DNA of 64,000 bases from Nitrosopumilaceae archaeon (GCA_030041535.1 JASHNR010000018.1:1-64000); one strand, 5' to 3'; shown: positions 16,191-25,366, numbered from the stretch's first letter. Notes: a model not told the origin generated them from the sequence alone. Translations and numbers: made by a program.

Positions 16191-17076
16191 TGTCCAAGAT
16201 GTGGAGCAGGCTCTATAATCCATGATGTATCAGCTGGTGAGATGACTTGCAATAACTGCGGTTTTGTGGTTTCTGAAAGAATTGAGGATCATAGGCAGGA
16301 ACGAAGATCGTTTGTAGATCAAGAAGAAAAAAATAACCGAAGTTGGAAATCCTACCTCTCTTGTCATGTTTGACATGGGCCTCTCGACCGTAATAGGACA
16401 AAAGGATAGAGATGCATTTGGAAAGCCACTTTCTCCATACATGAGAGAAACGGTAGAGCGCCTGCGAACATGGGACAGCAGAAGTCGCACCGATATCTCT
16501 GGCAATACATTGAAAAGAGCACTAGATTTTCTTAGTAAATTAAAAGATAATCTTGCCCTATCGGACAGTCTGCTTGAAGAAGCTGCATATATCTGCAGAA
16601 AATCAAAGGAGACTGATCTTCTCAGAGGAAGAACATTAAATGGAATGGTAGCAAGCTCGCTTTATGCTGTTTGCAGAAAAAACGAGGTCCCAAGAACAAT
16701 TCACGAGGTAGCAAAGGCTGCTAACATTTCCAAAAACGAACTTGCGAGATCCTACAGGGTGATTATAAAAGAATTTGACTTGAAGATGCCTGTGGTAGAT
16801 CCCATAAAATATGTCTCAAGAATCGCAAGCATGGCAGGACTAGGTGAGAAGGTAAAGAGAACAGCATTGCAGATAATAGATGAGGCAACCGAAAAGGGAA
16901 TTCTTGCAGGAAGAGACCCCAGGGGGGTTGCTGCTTCCGCCCTCTATTGGTCATGCGTCATAAATTGCGAGAACAAATCACAAACTGATATTTCAAGAGC
17001 CTGCGGTGTGCATACTATTACAATAAGAATTGGATACCGTTGGCTTGTGAAATTCTTGAAATTTAGAAGACAATGA
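16158..17076 (+). pseudogene. transcription initiation factor TFB, interrupted by a frameshift
   Basis: The first frame (16158-16373) gives the N-terminal zinc ribbon C-P-R-C-G ... C-N-N-C-G-F-V and part of the linker. The second (open through 17076) gives the B-finger end (E-V-G-N-P-T-S-L) and both cyclin-like repeats with a full core domain. They are joined by adding one A to a run of seven at 16327-16333, which yields a normal TFB of about 305 residues. TFB recruits RNA polymerase to TATA-bound TBP. Alternatives are a sequencing error, a recent pseudogene, or translation of the core alone from the ATG at 16366. Ammonia-oxidising archaea usually carry several TFBs, so loss of one is tolerable. 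Confidence 0.85.
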
Positions 17077-17083
17077 TAGTACT

Positions 17084-17296
17084 ATGCGCCTCAAGTCAGA
17101 ACAGAAAATGTGGATAATAATAGGAATCTGTCTGCTACCTGTGAGCGGGCTTATGTTATACGAAGATGGCTACGCAACAAATCCTCCCCATATGTGGTCT
17201 TACACGGCTCTTTTTTATGTAGGATTTGGAATTCTAGTTATCTCCATGTGTGTTATCGGTGTTACAGGGACTAAAATTTGGTACAAAAGATCGTAA
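17084..17296 (+). CDS. small two-helix membrane protein
   Basis: 70 residues; helices at about 9-25 and 40-62, with a short extracytoplasmic loop (E-D-G-Y-A-T-N-P-P) and a basic end (K-I-W-Y-K-R-S). Starts 7 bp after the tfb stop, hence perhaps cotranscribed. Function unknown. Confidence 0.6.
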   Translation: MRLKSEQKMWIIIGICLLPVSGLMLYEDGYATNPPHMWSYTALFYVGFGILVISMCVIGVTGTKIWYKRS

Positions 17297-17304
17297 TTAA
17301 TTGC

Positions 17305-18213
17305 CTAACTAGAAAGACCAATCCTGACATCTACTACCTTGCATCCCTTACCCACCTCAAAAACTACGATAGGATTCAAATCAAGTTCCTTTATTTGAGG
17401 AAAGTCTACAACAAGCTGCGATATTCTCTGTATGCATTCTGCCAATTTTTTAATATCAGACGGTTTTTCACCACGTACACCATGGAGAATCTGACTTGTC
17501 CTAATTGAGGATATCATGTCAGAAGATTCCAAATCTGTGATTGGTGCAACTTTGAACACCACATCTTTTAGGAACTGGACATAAATGCCGCCCATCCCAA
17601 ACATCACTACAGGACCAAATCCAGGCTCTTGCTTTGAACCAATTATTGTCTCCTTGCCGCCAGTTACCATTTCCTGCACAACAACCCTTGATCTCAGCGT
17701 TTGGGTTGTATTGCTTGGCATTTTTTATTATCTGCACAAAGGCATCCCTTGCTTCTTTCTCGGTTTTGATATTTACCCTTACTCCACCTGCATCAGATTT
17801 GTGCAATATTTGAGGCGATGATATTTTCATCGCTACTGGAACCCCCACATCTTTTGCCATTATTGCAGCCTCATCTTCGGTCTTGGCAATTTTGTCTATT
17901 GGAACTGGAATACCATAAGCCTTCAAAACTTTCATCCCTTCCTCTTGAAGTAGGACAGACTTTCCCTCGGCTTTTGCCCTTCTTAGCAACTCCTCAACCT
18001 CATCTTTGTTCACGTCGAATTTTGTAATACTTCCTCAGGGAGTTTCACCCATTCTGCAAATTGCAACATGGCCTTGAGTGATCTTATTGCTTCCTCGGTA
18101 TAATTGTAGTATAGTACGCTTCCCTCTGCTAGAATCTCTTTATTTCTGATGCCTTCGTCTTGACCCATCAGACTTGTAAGCACTGTCTTGCCATATTTTT
18201 GACATTGCAGCAA
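17305..18213 (-). pseudogene. ADP-forming acyl-CoA synthetase, truncated and frameshifted
   Basis: Three pieces in order on the minus strand. 18213-18010 matches the end of the alpha (CoA-binding) part (V-L-T-S-L-M-G-Q-D-E, then E-E-A-I-R-S-L-K-A-M). 18013-17720 is the start of the ATP-grasp beta part (V-L-K-A-Y-G-I-P-V-P; K-I-S-S-P-Q-I-L-H-K-S-D-A-G-G-V). 17721-17305 is the rest (E-L-D-L-N-P-I-V-V). Frameshifts lie near 18018 and 17715, and about 400 N-terminal residues are missing. ADP-forming 3-hydroxypropionyl- and 4-hydroxybutyryl-CoA synthetases of this family serve the thaumarchaeal CO2-fixation cycle; this copy cannot. Confidence 0.85.
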
Positions 18214-18226
18214 TTACCTCGGCAAG

Positions 18227-18442
18227 TCAGACCACGAACGCTTCAAAAATGTACTCGATATTGTTCTTGCCCATCCAAACGTGGGGTCTGTGGTAACAAT
18301 GTATACGCCTACTGTGGTCCTTGATTACAACTGCATCTCCCACTATATCTACAGTATTTCTTGCCATTGACAAAAGATTATTGTTTTTGTTCAAACTGAG
18401 AATGGAGTCATATAATGGTTCAAGGAATACATAGTACGACAT
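18227..18442 (-). CDS. unassigned 71-codon frame
   Basis: Begins M-S-Y-Y-V-F-L-E-P-L-Y-D-S-I and ends just upstream of the broken acyl-CoA synthetase. The middle (V-D-I-V-G-D-A-V-V-I-K-D) looks protein-like, but no family is recognised and the end is odd (H-C-Y-H-R-P-H-V-W). Possibly another gene fragment in the same decayed zone. Confidence 0.3.
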   Translation of the reverse strand: MSYYVFLEPLYDSILSLNKNNNLLSMARNTVDIVGDAVVIKDHSRRIHCYHRPHVWMGKNNIEYIFEAFVV

Positions 18443-18674
18443 TAGATCACGCTTATGCTCAAACGCTAACTTCTTTTAACAATTCTGATAATTCCTAGAG
18501 TCAATAACGAAGATTGAAAATGACCATATCAAAAATAATTCAAAACTTTCCAGTCAGAGTTATGTCAATACTTGTCCTTGCTGTCCAATTACCATTTTTT
18601 AGAGCAGTTTTTAATCTGCCTGTTTGAGCTTCTCAGAAGAGCTAGGTCTTATCTTAATTGGTTTAGCTAAAACT

Positions 18675-19502
18675 ATGGCAGTGAAGGAACACTATGTTAT
18701 AGTTGATGGCAACAAGATAAGATATCTTGAGGAAGGCGATGATGGGACGCATGTTGTTCTAATACATGGTCTTGGCAGCCAAGCTGAGAGATGGCAGCAA
18801 GTCATCCCACACCTAAGCCGGAATCACAGAGTCATAGCTCCAGACTTGATAGGATTTGGTCGCAGTGACAAGCCACAGGTTGACTATACGCCAAAATATT
18901 TTGTAAAGTTTGTATTTGATTTTTTGGAAGAGCTTGGCATTAGCAAGACCATCATGATAGGATCTTCCCTTGGGGGCCAGATTGTAGCAGAATCTGCAGC
19001 AGCATCAGAAAATGATACAATCCAAAAAATAATTCTTGTTTCCCCGACTGGTACCATGCGTACAACAAATCCTACGCTTGATGCATATATCATGGCGGCT
19101 CTGTATCCACAGCACGACTTGATCAAGACAGCATACCAGATGATGGCAGGCAGTAAAAAAGATGTGGAAGAATCAACCATTAAGAGATTTCATAGTGGAA
19201 TGTCGCAACCAAATGCAAAAATGTCTTTTTTGTCTTCAGTCATTAGCTTCAAACACTGGCCTGCAATAACTGATAGACTGCAATTGATCTCCATACCAAC
19301 TCTTGTTATTTGGGGAAGAGATGATACGATGATTCCAATCAATCATGCAAATGATTATGTATCAAATCTCAAGGACTGCAAGTTTGTCGTAATGGAAGGA
19401 TGTGGACACAGGCCACATGTGGAGGACCCTGAAAAGTTTTCCGAGATTATGCTAAAGTTTCTAGACAACAAGATGCAGATTGCACAACAAATTACAGCAT
19501 AA
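18675..19502 (+). CDS. alpha/beta hydrolase
   Basis: 275 residues from the ATG at 18675; an upstream in-frame TTG would add 17 but has no support. It has the oxyanion-hole H-G-L-G, the nucleophile elbow G-S-S-L-G-G, the acid in W-G-R-D-D-T-M-I-P and the catalytic His in G-C-G-H-R-P-H, so a complete Ser-Asp-His triad. The fold resembles meta-cleavage hydrolases and esterases, but the substrate is unknown. No signal peptide, so cytoplasmic. It is followed by a small conserved protein 44 bp downstream. Confidence 0.85.
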   Translation: MAVKEHYVIVDGNKIRYLEEGDDGTHVVLIHGLGSQAERWQQVIPHLSRNHRVIAPDLIGFGRSDKPQVDYTPKYFVKFVFDFLEELGISKTIMIGSSLGGQIVAESAAASENDTIQKIILVSPTGTMRTTNPTLDAYIMAALYPQHDLIKTAYQMMAGSKKDVEESTIKRFHSGMSQPNAKMSFLSSVISFKHWPAITDRLQLISIPTLVIWGRDDTMIPINHANDYVSNLKDCKFVVMEGCGHRPHVEDPEKFSEIMLKFLDNKMQIAQQITA

Positions 19503-19546
19503 TTGGCTCCAAATATTTTTTATACACTTAATTTTTCTAATGTACA

Positions 19547-19801
19547 ATGGACGCATATCTTGAAGAAGAGTTGTATGACCTGATGACTTTTTGCATTCAA
19601 AATGCATCAACGGTTCCTAATTATGATTCCAAGAAAGAAAGGATTCACGAAATAGGCAAGGAGATCCATAGCGACGGAGGAGCAGATGCGATGGAGAACA
19701 TGTATTTTGCAATACAAAACAGGATAAAAGAAGAAATTCAGAAAGATGCCAAGCCCTATCGCTCATTGTGGAATGATATCACAGACGAATGGAAGTACTA
19801 G
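19547..19801 (+). CDS. small soluble protein of unknown function
   Basis: 84 residues, acidic and helical (M-D-A-Y-L-E-E-E-L-Y-D-L-M), with no Cys pair or hydrophobic segment. The composition and clean start suggest a real cytoplasmic protein. The region before its ATG (ATTTTTTATACACTTAATTTT) contains a good TATA box. Family not recognised. Confidence 0.65.
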   Translation: MDAYLEEELYDLMTFCIQNASTVPNYDSKKERIHEIGKEIHSDGGADAMENMYFAIQNRIKEEIQKDAKPYRSLWNDITDEWKY

Positions 19802-20001
19802 ATCAGCTATTTGACACCATTAACAACTCTTTTTTATACAAGTTCATCGGTTTTACGAAGGAAGATTTCAGATATTTTGACTAATGAAAAACTATCACAT
19901 AGTTTACAAAATCACATAATCAAATTAATGTGACCGACTTGAACTAATCACAGTCAAATAATAGTGTGTATTTCATATCATTGATAGGAGGCATAAGAAA
20001 A

Positions 20002-20208
20002 TTGAAATTCTATATTGAATTTGAACCATGCAAAGAATGCAAGGCAATTGTTAGGGAAATATCAGAGAATATGGATGAAACCCAAACAGATGAAGGTTCT
20101 AAGAAATTTTTGCGACACATAACATACAACCACAGCGAGATAGCACAGGCAATAGTCAAGGATTTTCCAAAGGAAGCAACAAAGGAAGACTTTCCTTGGT
20201 TTAGATAA
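20002..20208 (+). CDS. small protein with a C-x-x-C pair
   Basis: 68 residues from a TTG preceded by GGAGG (19987-19991) at 10-nt spacing; an in-frame GTG at 19966 would place that Shine-Dalgarno inside the gene. Contains E-P-C-K-E-C-K near the N-terminus and H-I-T-Y-N-H further on, a possible metal site. Ends F-P-W-F-R. Cytoplasmic, function unknown. Confidence 0.55.
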   Translation: MKFYIEFEPCKECKAIVREISENMDETQTDEGSKKFLRHITYNHSEIAQAIVKDFPKEATKEDFPWFR

Positions 20209-20351
20209 TAATCCGAGTGGCTAATGAGGATAATAGATGCTTGTCATTATAGACTAGCTGCAAATGAATGACAACAGATTGGCGTTGATTGGTCCTTGCG
20301 GATCGAGCATACATCAAGTGCAAAACACGCACGATACAATAATCGGTTCAA

Positions 20352-21278
20352 TTAGTTTTGGCTGCACAACCCTGCAGGATTCGATAGGCCTGCCTGGTTA
20401 TTTTCGCACATGTTGTTATCATACGTATTGCCAACACTATTAGAATCAGCTAAAAATCCAAGGTGGCTATTTGTTTCGGCATCATTGTTGGCAAGACTAT
20501 TGTTTGTGCTTACAAGTAGCAGATACCCCACCATGCCATTGTCAACAGAGGTGTTATTTTCAATATTTACACCAGTGCTTCCAAAAAGTGCAAAGCCACT
20601 ATAATTATTCCCTATGGCTCGGCTATTTTCCAACACATCGCCAGAGCTTGAGCTAATTATAAAACCGTCCTGTAAATTTTCATATGACTTGTCATTTTCA
20701 AATGTGGTATCATTGGATCCAGTCAGGGCAACAAAACCAGCTTTTGTATTTCCACTTGATAGATTATTATCAAGTTGATTTTTGTTGGAGCTTGACTCTA
20801 TGACAAATCCATAGCCTCCATTGTGAGCAGCTTCTCCATTGACTAGTTGGTTGTTATTTGAATTTGACATTACATCAAAGCCATAGTTACCGTTATTGTC
20901 TGCCTTGTCAGAGATCAGATTATTATTTGAGGAACCTGATCGTATCACAAAGCCGTTGTTAAAGTACATGACATGACAGTTCTTTACTGTCACCCCATTT
21001 GCATTAACGAGTGTTATGCCGTTAAGGCCAGTCAGACCATTAGGAGAAGAAACTGGTCCTGTTATTGTATGTCCAGCACAGTCCAAAACTACATTGTTGG
21101 CGCCAATTGATATGCCATCAGTGCCGCTATCTATACAATTAAGGTCGGCCTCAAGAGTTACCGATTGAGTAATTGTCTGGCCACACGTAATGGTTTGTGC
21201 GTTTGCGTTGTACAATGAGCTTGCAATAACAACAAGCACTAAAATAGCAAACATTGGAAGAGCAAGAATTTTTTTCAT
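20352..21278 (-). CDS. secreted right-handed beta-helix protein
   Basis: 308 residues. Signal peptide ends N-A-N-A-Q (about residue 27). The remainder is a regular solenoid of about 23-residue turns of the form N-N-x-x-x-x-N-x-x-x-x-N-x-x-x-G-F-x-x, as in NosD/PbH1 parallel beta-helix proteins. A G-x-x-D-C-A-G-H-T-I motif occurs in the first turns. Four Cys may pair. Such proteins often bind or process polysaccharides, but no catalytic residues are evident. Extracellular; ligand unknown. Confidence 0.85.
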   Translation of the reverse strand: MKKILALPMFAILVLVVIASSLYNANAQTITCGQTITQSVTLEADLNCIDSGTDGISIGANNVVLDCAGHTITGPVSSPNGLTGLNGITLVNANGVTVKNCHVMYFNNGFVIRSGSSNNNLISDKADNNGNYGFDVMSNSNNNQLVNGEAAHNGGYGFVIESSSNKNQLDNNLSSGNTKAGFVALTGSNDTTFENDKSYENLQDGFIISSSSGDVLENSRAIGNNYSGFALFGSTGVNIENNTSVDNGMVGYLLLVSTNNSLANNDAETNSHLGFLADSNSVGNTYDNNMCENNQAGLSNPAGLCSQN

Positions 21279-21386
21279 GTTATGCGATAATTTAGGATAA
21301 GCGTCCTATAAAGATTCATGATTTCTAGATCAATATTTAAAAAGATCTTTAAAGATCCTGCAATCACATATTTAACAATTTTGACT

Positions 21387-21968
21387 TTAATTATTTAATT
21401 TCAACAATATCTTTGCAACGCTGGAGCCAATCATTTTGACTTGCCCTTCTTGTTTTTTGTCCTTTAGCGTTCCATCCGCATTGAAAGCTTCGTGAGCTTT
21501 TCCAATAGCAACCTGATCCGGCATGACAAGTACTCCTATATTTCCAAGTATGGATCTAACATGAACTAACCCTCTAAGACCGCCTAGTCCCCCTGGAGAA
21601 GCACTCATGATACCTGCAACTTTTCCTTTAAAACAAGCTAAACTAGTCTCACCTTCAGACTGGCGCGATGTCCAGTCAATTACATTTTTGAAAACAGCTG
21701 AGATAGAGCTGTTGTATTCTGGCGAAGAGATGAGAAAACCCTGATGTGCTAACATCAGGTCCTTTAGCTTGCGCGCATTAGGAGGTAGCCCTTCTTGTTG
21801 TTCCAAATCACCATCATAAAGTGGCATTGGAAAATCTCTAAGATCAGTCACAGTTACATCCACACCTGCTTCTGTCGCACCAGTTGCGGCTATCCTGACT
21901 AATTTTTTGTTAAATGAATCAGTACGTGTACTTCCTGCAAATGCAAGTATTTTGGGTTTTGGCGTCAT
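21387..21968 (-). CDS. NADPH-dependent FMN reductase (flavodoxin-like fold)
   Basis: 193 residues. F-A-G-S-T-R-T-D-S-F-N (residues 10-20) is the FMN-phosphate loop, and S-P-E-Y-N-S-S-I-S is the conserved flavin-contact motif of the SsuE/ChrR-type quinone and chromate reductases. A G-G-L-G-G-L-R-G segment follows. Full family length. It reduces flavin, quinones or similar acceptors in the cytoplasm; the true acceptor is unknown. Monocistronic. Confidence 0.9.
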   Translation of the reverse strand: MTPKPKILAFAGSTRTDSFNKKLVRIAATGATEAGVDVTVTDLRDFPMPLYDGDLEQQEGLPPNARKLKDLMLAHQGFLISSPEYNSSISAVFKNVIDWTSRQSEGETSLACFKGKVAGIMSASPGGLGGLRGLVHVRSILGNIGVLVMPDQVAIGKAHEAFNADGTLKDKKQEGQVKMIGSSVAKILLKLNN

Positions 21969-22084
21969 GATATAATCTATTGATATGTACTGTCAAGGCG
22001 TAGGACATAAACCCTATCGCATGAATTGACCACATAAACTACAGATCCTGCAAATTTCTTATTGGCAAAAGAAATACCAAACTT

Positions 22085-22477
22085 TTACAGGCCTAAACCC
22101 ATAGACAAGACCCTAATTTTAGATGGATTCATTTTGGTGATTTTATTTACAAAGGCAAGCGGATCTGCCGATTTGTCCAGTTTTGCCAATAAAACTCCTA
22201 CATGTGTAGGTATTGAAACAAATCTGGTATTTTCTCTTTCTGTGATGGTATAATGCACTGAACCAAATTCGTCATCAAAGTCACTCTGCATAGAGTTTTG
22301 CAACTGTACACACATCATAAACATCTCTTTTTTGTCTTCTGTAATGTCAATCCCATTTTTGAAGATTGACTGCTCTATTCTTCCTTGTTTGTTAATGATG
22401 CAAGCAAATTCCATACCTTTAGGCAACACGAATTTATCATGTGAAAATACATCTTTTGATGTCATATATTGAGCCAT
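22085..22477 (-). CDS. small alpha/beta protein, roadblock-like
   Basis: 130 residues from the ATG at 22477, which sits 2 nt after the stop of the upstream gene, so translation is probably coupled. It has alternating strands and helices (F-A-C-I-I-N-K-Q-G-R, F-V-S-I-P-T-H-V-G-V-L-L-A) resembling the protein at 37703 and roadblock-type domains in general. Likely partner of the zinc-ribbon protein encoded just before it. Confidence 0.6.
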   Translation of the reverse strand: MAQYMTSKDVFSHDKFVLPKGMEFACIINKQGRIEQSIFKNGIDITEDKKEMFMMCVQLQNSMQSDFDDEFGSVHYTITERENTRFVSIPTHVGVLLAKLDKSADPLAFVNKITKMNPSKIRVLSMGLGL

Positions 22478-22479
22478 AA

Positions 22480-22875
22480 CTATGCTAGACTCCATACTTT
22501 CTCAATCCCTTTTGACGAGGTATAATCCATTCCAGCAATCCAAATTTTACCGCAGTCAAGGCAGTGACATTTTGGTAATACGTTACCTTGAGAGATGGAA
22601 ATCTCAGGGGAGCAACAACTTGGGCAGAGTAACAAATCAGGATATTGTGGTTTGCTTGAAATATTTTCACTTGCATCTTCTATTATGACTATGGCTTTTC
22701 TTATCTCAGCTACTTCGTTTACTAAAACTCTACTGGCACGATAATCTTGGTTATGAATCGCATCTACTACTTGCATGAAAAATTCTGCGTCTTTTTGTCT
22801 CAGCTTTTCTAATATTTCTTTGATTTTTGATTTTTGATCCTGCGATTTTTTCATAGTTTGTTCTTGAGTTGACAT
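22480..22875 (-). CDS. protein with C-terminal zinc ribbon
   Basis: 131 residues from M-S-T-Q-E-Q; a start six codons earlier is possible. The N-terminal half is highly charged and helical, probably coiled coil; the C-terminal half has L-L-C-P-S-C-C-S and C-H-C-L-D-C-G-K, a four-Cys zinc ribbon like those of transcription factors. It forms a two-gene unit with the following roadblock-like gene (2-nt gap). Role unknown, possibly regulatory. Confidence 0.65.
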   Translation of the reverse strand: MSTQEQTMKKSQDQKSKIKEILEKLRQKDAEFFMQVVDAIHNQDYRASRVLVNEVAEIRKAIVIIEDASENISSKPQYPDLLLCPSCCSPEISISQGNVLPKCHCLDCGKIWIAGMDYTSSKGIEKVWSLA

Positions 22876-23174
22876 CATGACAAGTATCATCACAAATTAA
22901 CTAATAACGTCTGTGATACAAATCTCAAAAACAATCATCAAAAATGATCATCTCATTTACTGATAAAAAAATGATGTTTCGACGATTGCACTAGAATTAT
23001 TATATTTTATGCCAAAACACGAGAAATACAGGAGAAAGTGACACGAATTATCAGGGGACAGAAAGCAGAGTTGACAAATGCACAATTCTTTATCTACGAA
23101 TATGCTTGAACTCAAAAACGCTAATCTTGATTTGTCCATTGGCATCAGTAGAGAAATACATCGATATCCCCAAA

Positions 23175-23807
23175 ATGGATTACAATGCTAGTCAGTACCC
23201 TTGTTCATTAACAAGGTTGTACAATGGTTTTATCTCAATAACGCCATCTTTTAGTGGTGTGGTGTTGATAGAGGCGGATCTAAATGAAAACATGCAGTTG
23301 GTATTACAGTTTATACAAAAAAACCCAGGATGTCACATGCGACAGATCCAAAGAGATTTGGATATGGCAATGGGAACCATACAATACCATTTGAGCTCGT
23401 TAGAAGAAATGGGAAAAATCATATCTGAGAGAGCCGATTCGCATAGATTCTATTTTCCAATAGGATCTTTTGGAGATTTTGAAAAAAGTATACTAAAAAT
23501 TCTAAATCAGGATTCAGCAAGAGAGATATTGTTATTTATAATAGAGAGAAAAAATCCCACCCAGACTGACATTGTAGAAAATATCAAAATTTCATCTGGA
23601 ACAGCCAACTGGCATCTCATACGATTACTAGAATATGGCATAATAACTGAAGAAAGAGAAGGAAAGTTCAAGAGATATCATTTAAAAGGAAAACCTGATG
23701 TCGTGATAAAACTTTTGCAAAATTACCATGCATCAAGATGGAACAGCTGGAGTAACAAACTAGCTGAGTTGTTCCTAGATGCGACGCCTCAGGAGGCTAA
23801 CGCATAA
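23175..23807 (+). CDS. two-domain winged-helix transcription regulator
   Basis: About 210 residues. Two ArsR-like helix-turn-helix domains are visible: C-H-M-R-Q-I-Q-R-D-L-D-M-A-M-G-T-I-Q-Y-H-L and P-T-Q-T-D-I-V-E-N-I-K-I-S-S-G-T-A-N-W-H-L, each followed by a wing. The start is uncertain: TTG at 23106 gives a hydrophobic leader, ATG at 23175 lies between, and the fold itself begins near M-Q-L-V-L-Q. Its stop overlaps the start of the next gene (TAATG), so it is translationally coupled to a membrane protein. This suggests the pair works together, for example as a regulator and its membrane partner. Confidence 0.75.
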   Translation: MDYNASQYPCSLTRLYNGFISITPSFSGVVLIEADLNENMQLVLQFIQKNPGCHMRQIQRDLDMAMGTIQYHLSSLEEMGKIISERADSHRFYFPIGSFGDFEKSILKILNQDSAREILLFIIERKNPTQTDIVENIKISSGTANWHLIRLLEYGIITEEREGKFKRYHLKGKPDVVIKLLQNYHASRWNSWSNKLAELFLDATPQEANA

Positions 23808-24103
23808 TGCATGAGTTCATCTTAAATCTTATCAATAGTAATGTATTTGTCATTGGCCAAATAGCAATAGTAGCAATTGCGCTTTTCTTGACAGGGCTAT
23901 CTGTCAAGGCTTGGAAAAACACCCATCTGAAGAAAATGATATTTCTCATTATTGCATTTGGTTTGTTTGCTATCACGCACCTTCTCGGTTATGTAGATCA
24001 ATCTTTGGTAAATATTATGTCTGATGATGTTATGTATGCCATGTTTTCTACAACAGAAATAACTATTATGCTAATGTTCGTTTTGGCCATATTAAAAAAA
24101 TAA
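23807..24103 (+). CDS. three-helix membrane protein coupled to the winged-helix regulator
   Basis: 98 residues, three transmembrane helices (about 14-34, 42-62, 72-96) with short loops. The ATG overlaps the regulator stop by one base. No motif is known to me. The tight coupling implies stoichiometric expression with the regulator. Confidence 0.7.
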   Translation: MHEFILNLINSNVFVIGQIAIVAIALFLTGLSVKAWKNTHLKKMIFLIIAFGLFAITHLLGYVDQSLVNIMSDDVMYAMFSTTEITIMLMFVLAILKK

Positions 24104-24302
24104 AAGTGCCATTATTTTTTATCATTTAAAATGTTACAATTGCGATATAATATTGCATCCAATAATATGACATTTTACTCTAGTGCATCTTTCAAATTAT
24201 TCGTTTCATTGGGTGGAAATCACCACATCGTTTTTACTTTTCATTTCGTCTGATGCACCTGAATCATAATATATCATTGTTGGAATTGTATATGAGATAT
24301 AC

Positions 24303-24515
24303 ATGCCAGATGAATCATGCAGAAGATGCGGTGGAATGCTGAAGAGGTGTTCCCTGTGTGCAGAATGTAGACAGGTAACACAACACATTTGTGTAAAGTG
24401 TGGTTCATTGACCATGGATACTTTACACACAAATTGTTTTTACGGTGTGGAATCAATCAAAGAAACCAGACAAGCCCTCATGCCAATGATGAATTTTGAA
24501 CTTGTAATGGCATAA
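24303..24515 (+). CDS. small zinc-binding protein
   Basis: 70 residues with eight Cys, six of them in three C-x-x-C pairs (C-R-R-C-G, C-S-L-C-A-E-C, C-V-K-C-G-S) plus H and a late Cys, enough for two zinc sites. Starts M-P-D-E-S-C-R-R-C-G-G. The pattern is unlike the metallothionein-like pair (C-x-C) and is a treble-clef or rubredoxin-like knuckle. Function unknown. Confidence 0.7.
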   Translation: MPDESCRRCGGMLKRCSLCAECRQVTQHICVKCGSLTMDTLHTNCFYGVESIKETRQALMPMMNFELVMA

Positions 24516-24664
24516 GTTAACACTAAAAATACAAAAATTAAAAAACAGTACAAAATATTACTTTTAAAAAATTAATTTCTATTTAGGAAATAAAAGATCA
24601 TCTAGTGCATCTCTAGATCTGAACGTATTGCCATATGAGGAGAGTCAAGTTTTTCATTTTGAGA

Positions 24665-24732
24665 ATTGTTCCTCAAATATAATATACAAAGATCGTCATA
24701 TTACACATAATGAAGTGGCAGAATGAGAAAAC
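24665..24732 (+). repeat. promoter and start region, copy 1 (partner 25367-25432)
   Basis: About 68 bp including CCTCAAATATAATATACAAA and the first codons (M-K-W-Q-N-E-K-T). The TATA-like AAATATAATA (24675-24684) is about 30 bp before the ATG at 24710. The same arrangement recurs 700 bp downstream. Confidence 0.85.
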
Positions 24733-24913
24733 GATCTTGTCTGAACTTCCTGTAAGAATGGACATTGTTATTCATCACTCATCTGCCACTTGCTCCCCAA
24801 AACAAACAAACAAAATTATCGAAAACAAGCCAGATCAAGAAATACATCAACATAGATGGATCGTTTTGACATCCCACTGGCAGTGTGCGATCTGCGGTAG
24901 GACGTATGGTTAG
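24710..24913 (+). CDS. small protein with C-terminal zinc knuckle
   Basis: 67 residues; N-terminal M-K-W-Q-N-E-K-T, and C-terminal H-Q-H-R-W ... H-W-Q-C-A-I-C-G-R-T-Y-G, a likely zinc site formed by His and C-x-x-C-G. Leaderless promoter. Its last codons overlap the ATG of the next small secreted frame (ATGGTTAG), and its first codons are shared with a truncated copy at 25410, so it belongs to a tandemly duplicated two-gene unit. Confidence 0.6.
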   Translation: MKWQNEKTILSELPVRMDIVIHHSSATCSPKQTNKIIENKPDQEIHQHRWIVLTSHWQCAICGRTYG

Positions 24914-25040
24914 AATAGTAAACTATGCTATGTTGTTTTTTGCCATAGCAATGTTTGCACTGGCAACTAGCCAAATCCCTCTTGGTTCAGCCTTTGCATT
25001 AACTGCTGCCGATGACCAATACAACATACTACTGGTCTAA
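24906..25040 (+). CDS. short secreted protein, probably truncated
   Basis: 44 residues that are nearly all a signal peptide (M-V-R-I-V-N-Y-A-M-L-F-F ... G-S-A-F-A), followed by 13 residues and a TAA. The same frame stays open for another 45 codons after that stop, so a longer ancestor is possible. The N-terminus resembles the secreted protein at 25460 (I-x-N-Y ... S-A-F-A), consistent with tandem duplication. Confidence 0.4.
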   Translation: MVRIVNYAMLFFAIAMFALATSQIPLGSAFALTAADDQYNILLV

Positions 25041-25366
25041 CAAATCCTGGAACAGCATGCGAAGACCACGTGTGTACCGGGACGAAATGCAAGGTCCTTC
25101 GATAATAACATCGGTCAAGGAGATTCAGTAGAGGTGTCAAAAGAACCCAAGATCATAGGATCGGTCAAACAATCCTATGTTCCCTCTATTTTTTAGATAT
25201 GTTACAGAGATAATTCCAGATATAGTATATGTGGTTTTGAATGATTTAAATAAAAAACATTATTTGAAAAACCTAAATTTCTAGTCTAAAAACACGAGGC
25301 TATGTAGTGCATTTCTCGAAATGAAAGTGCCATGATATAATATGATCTAGCATTTCAATTTCTATA

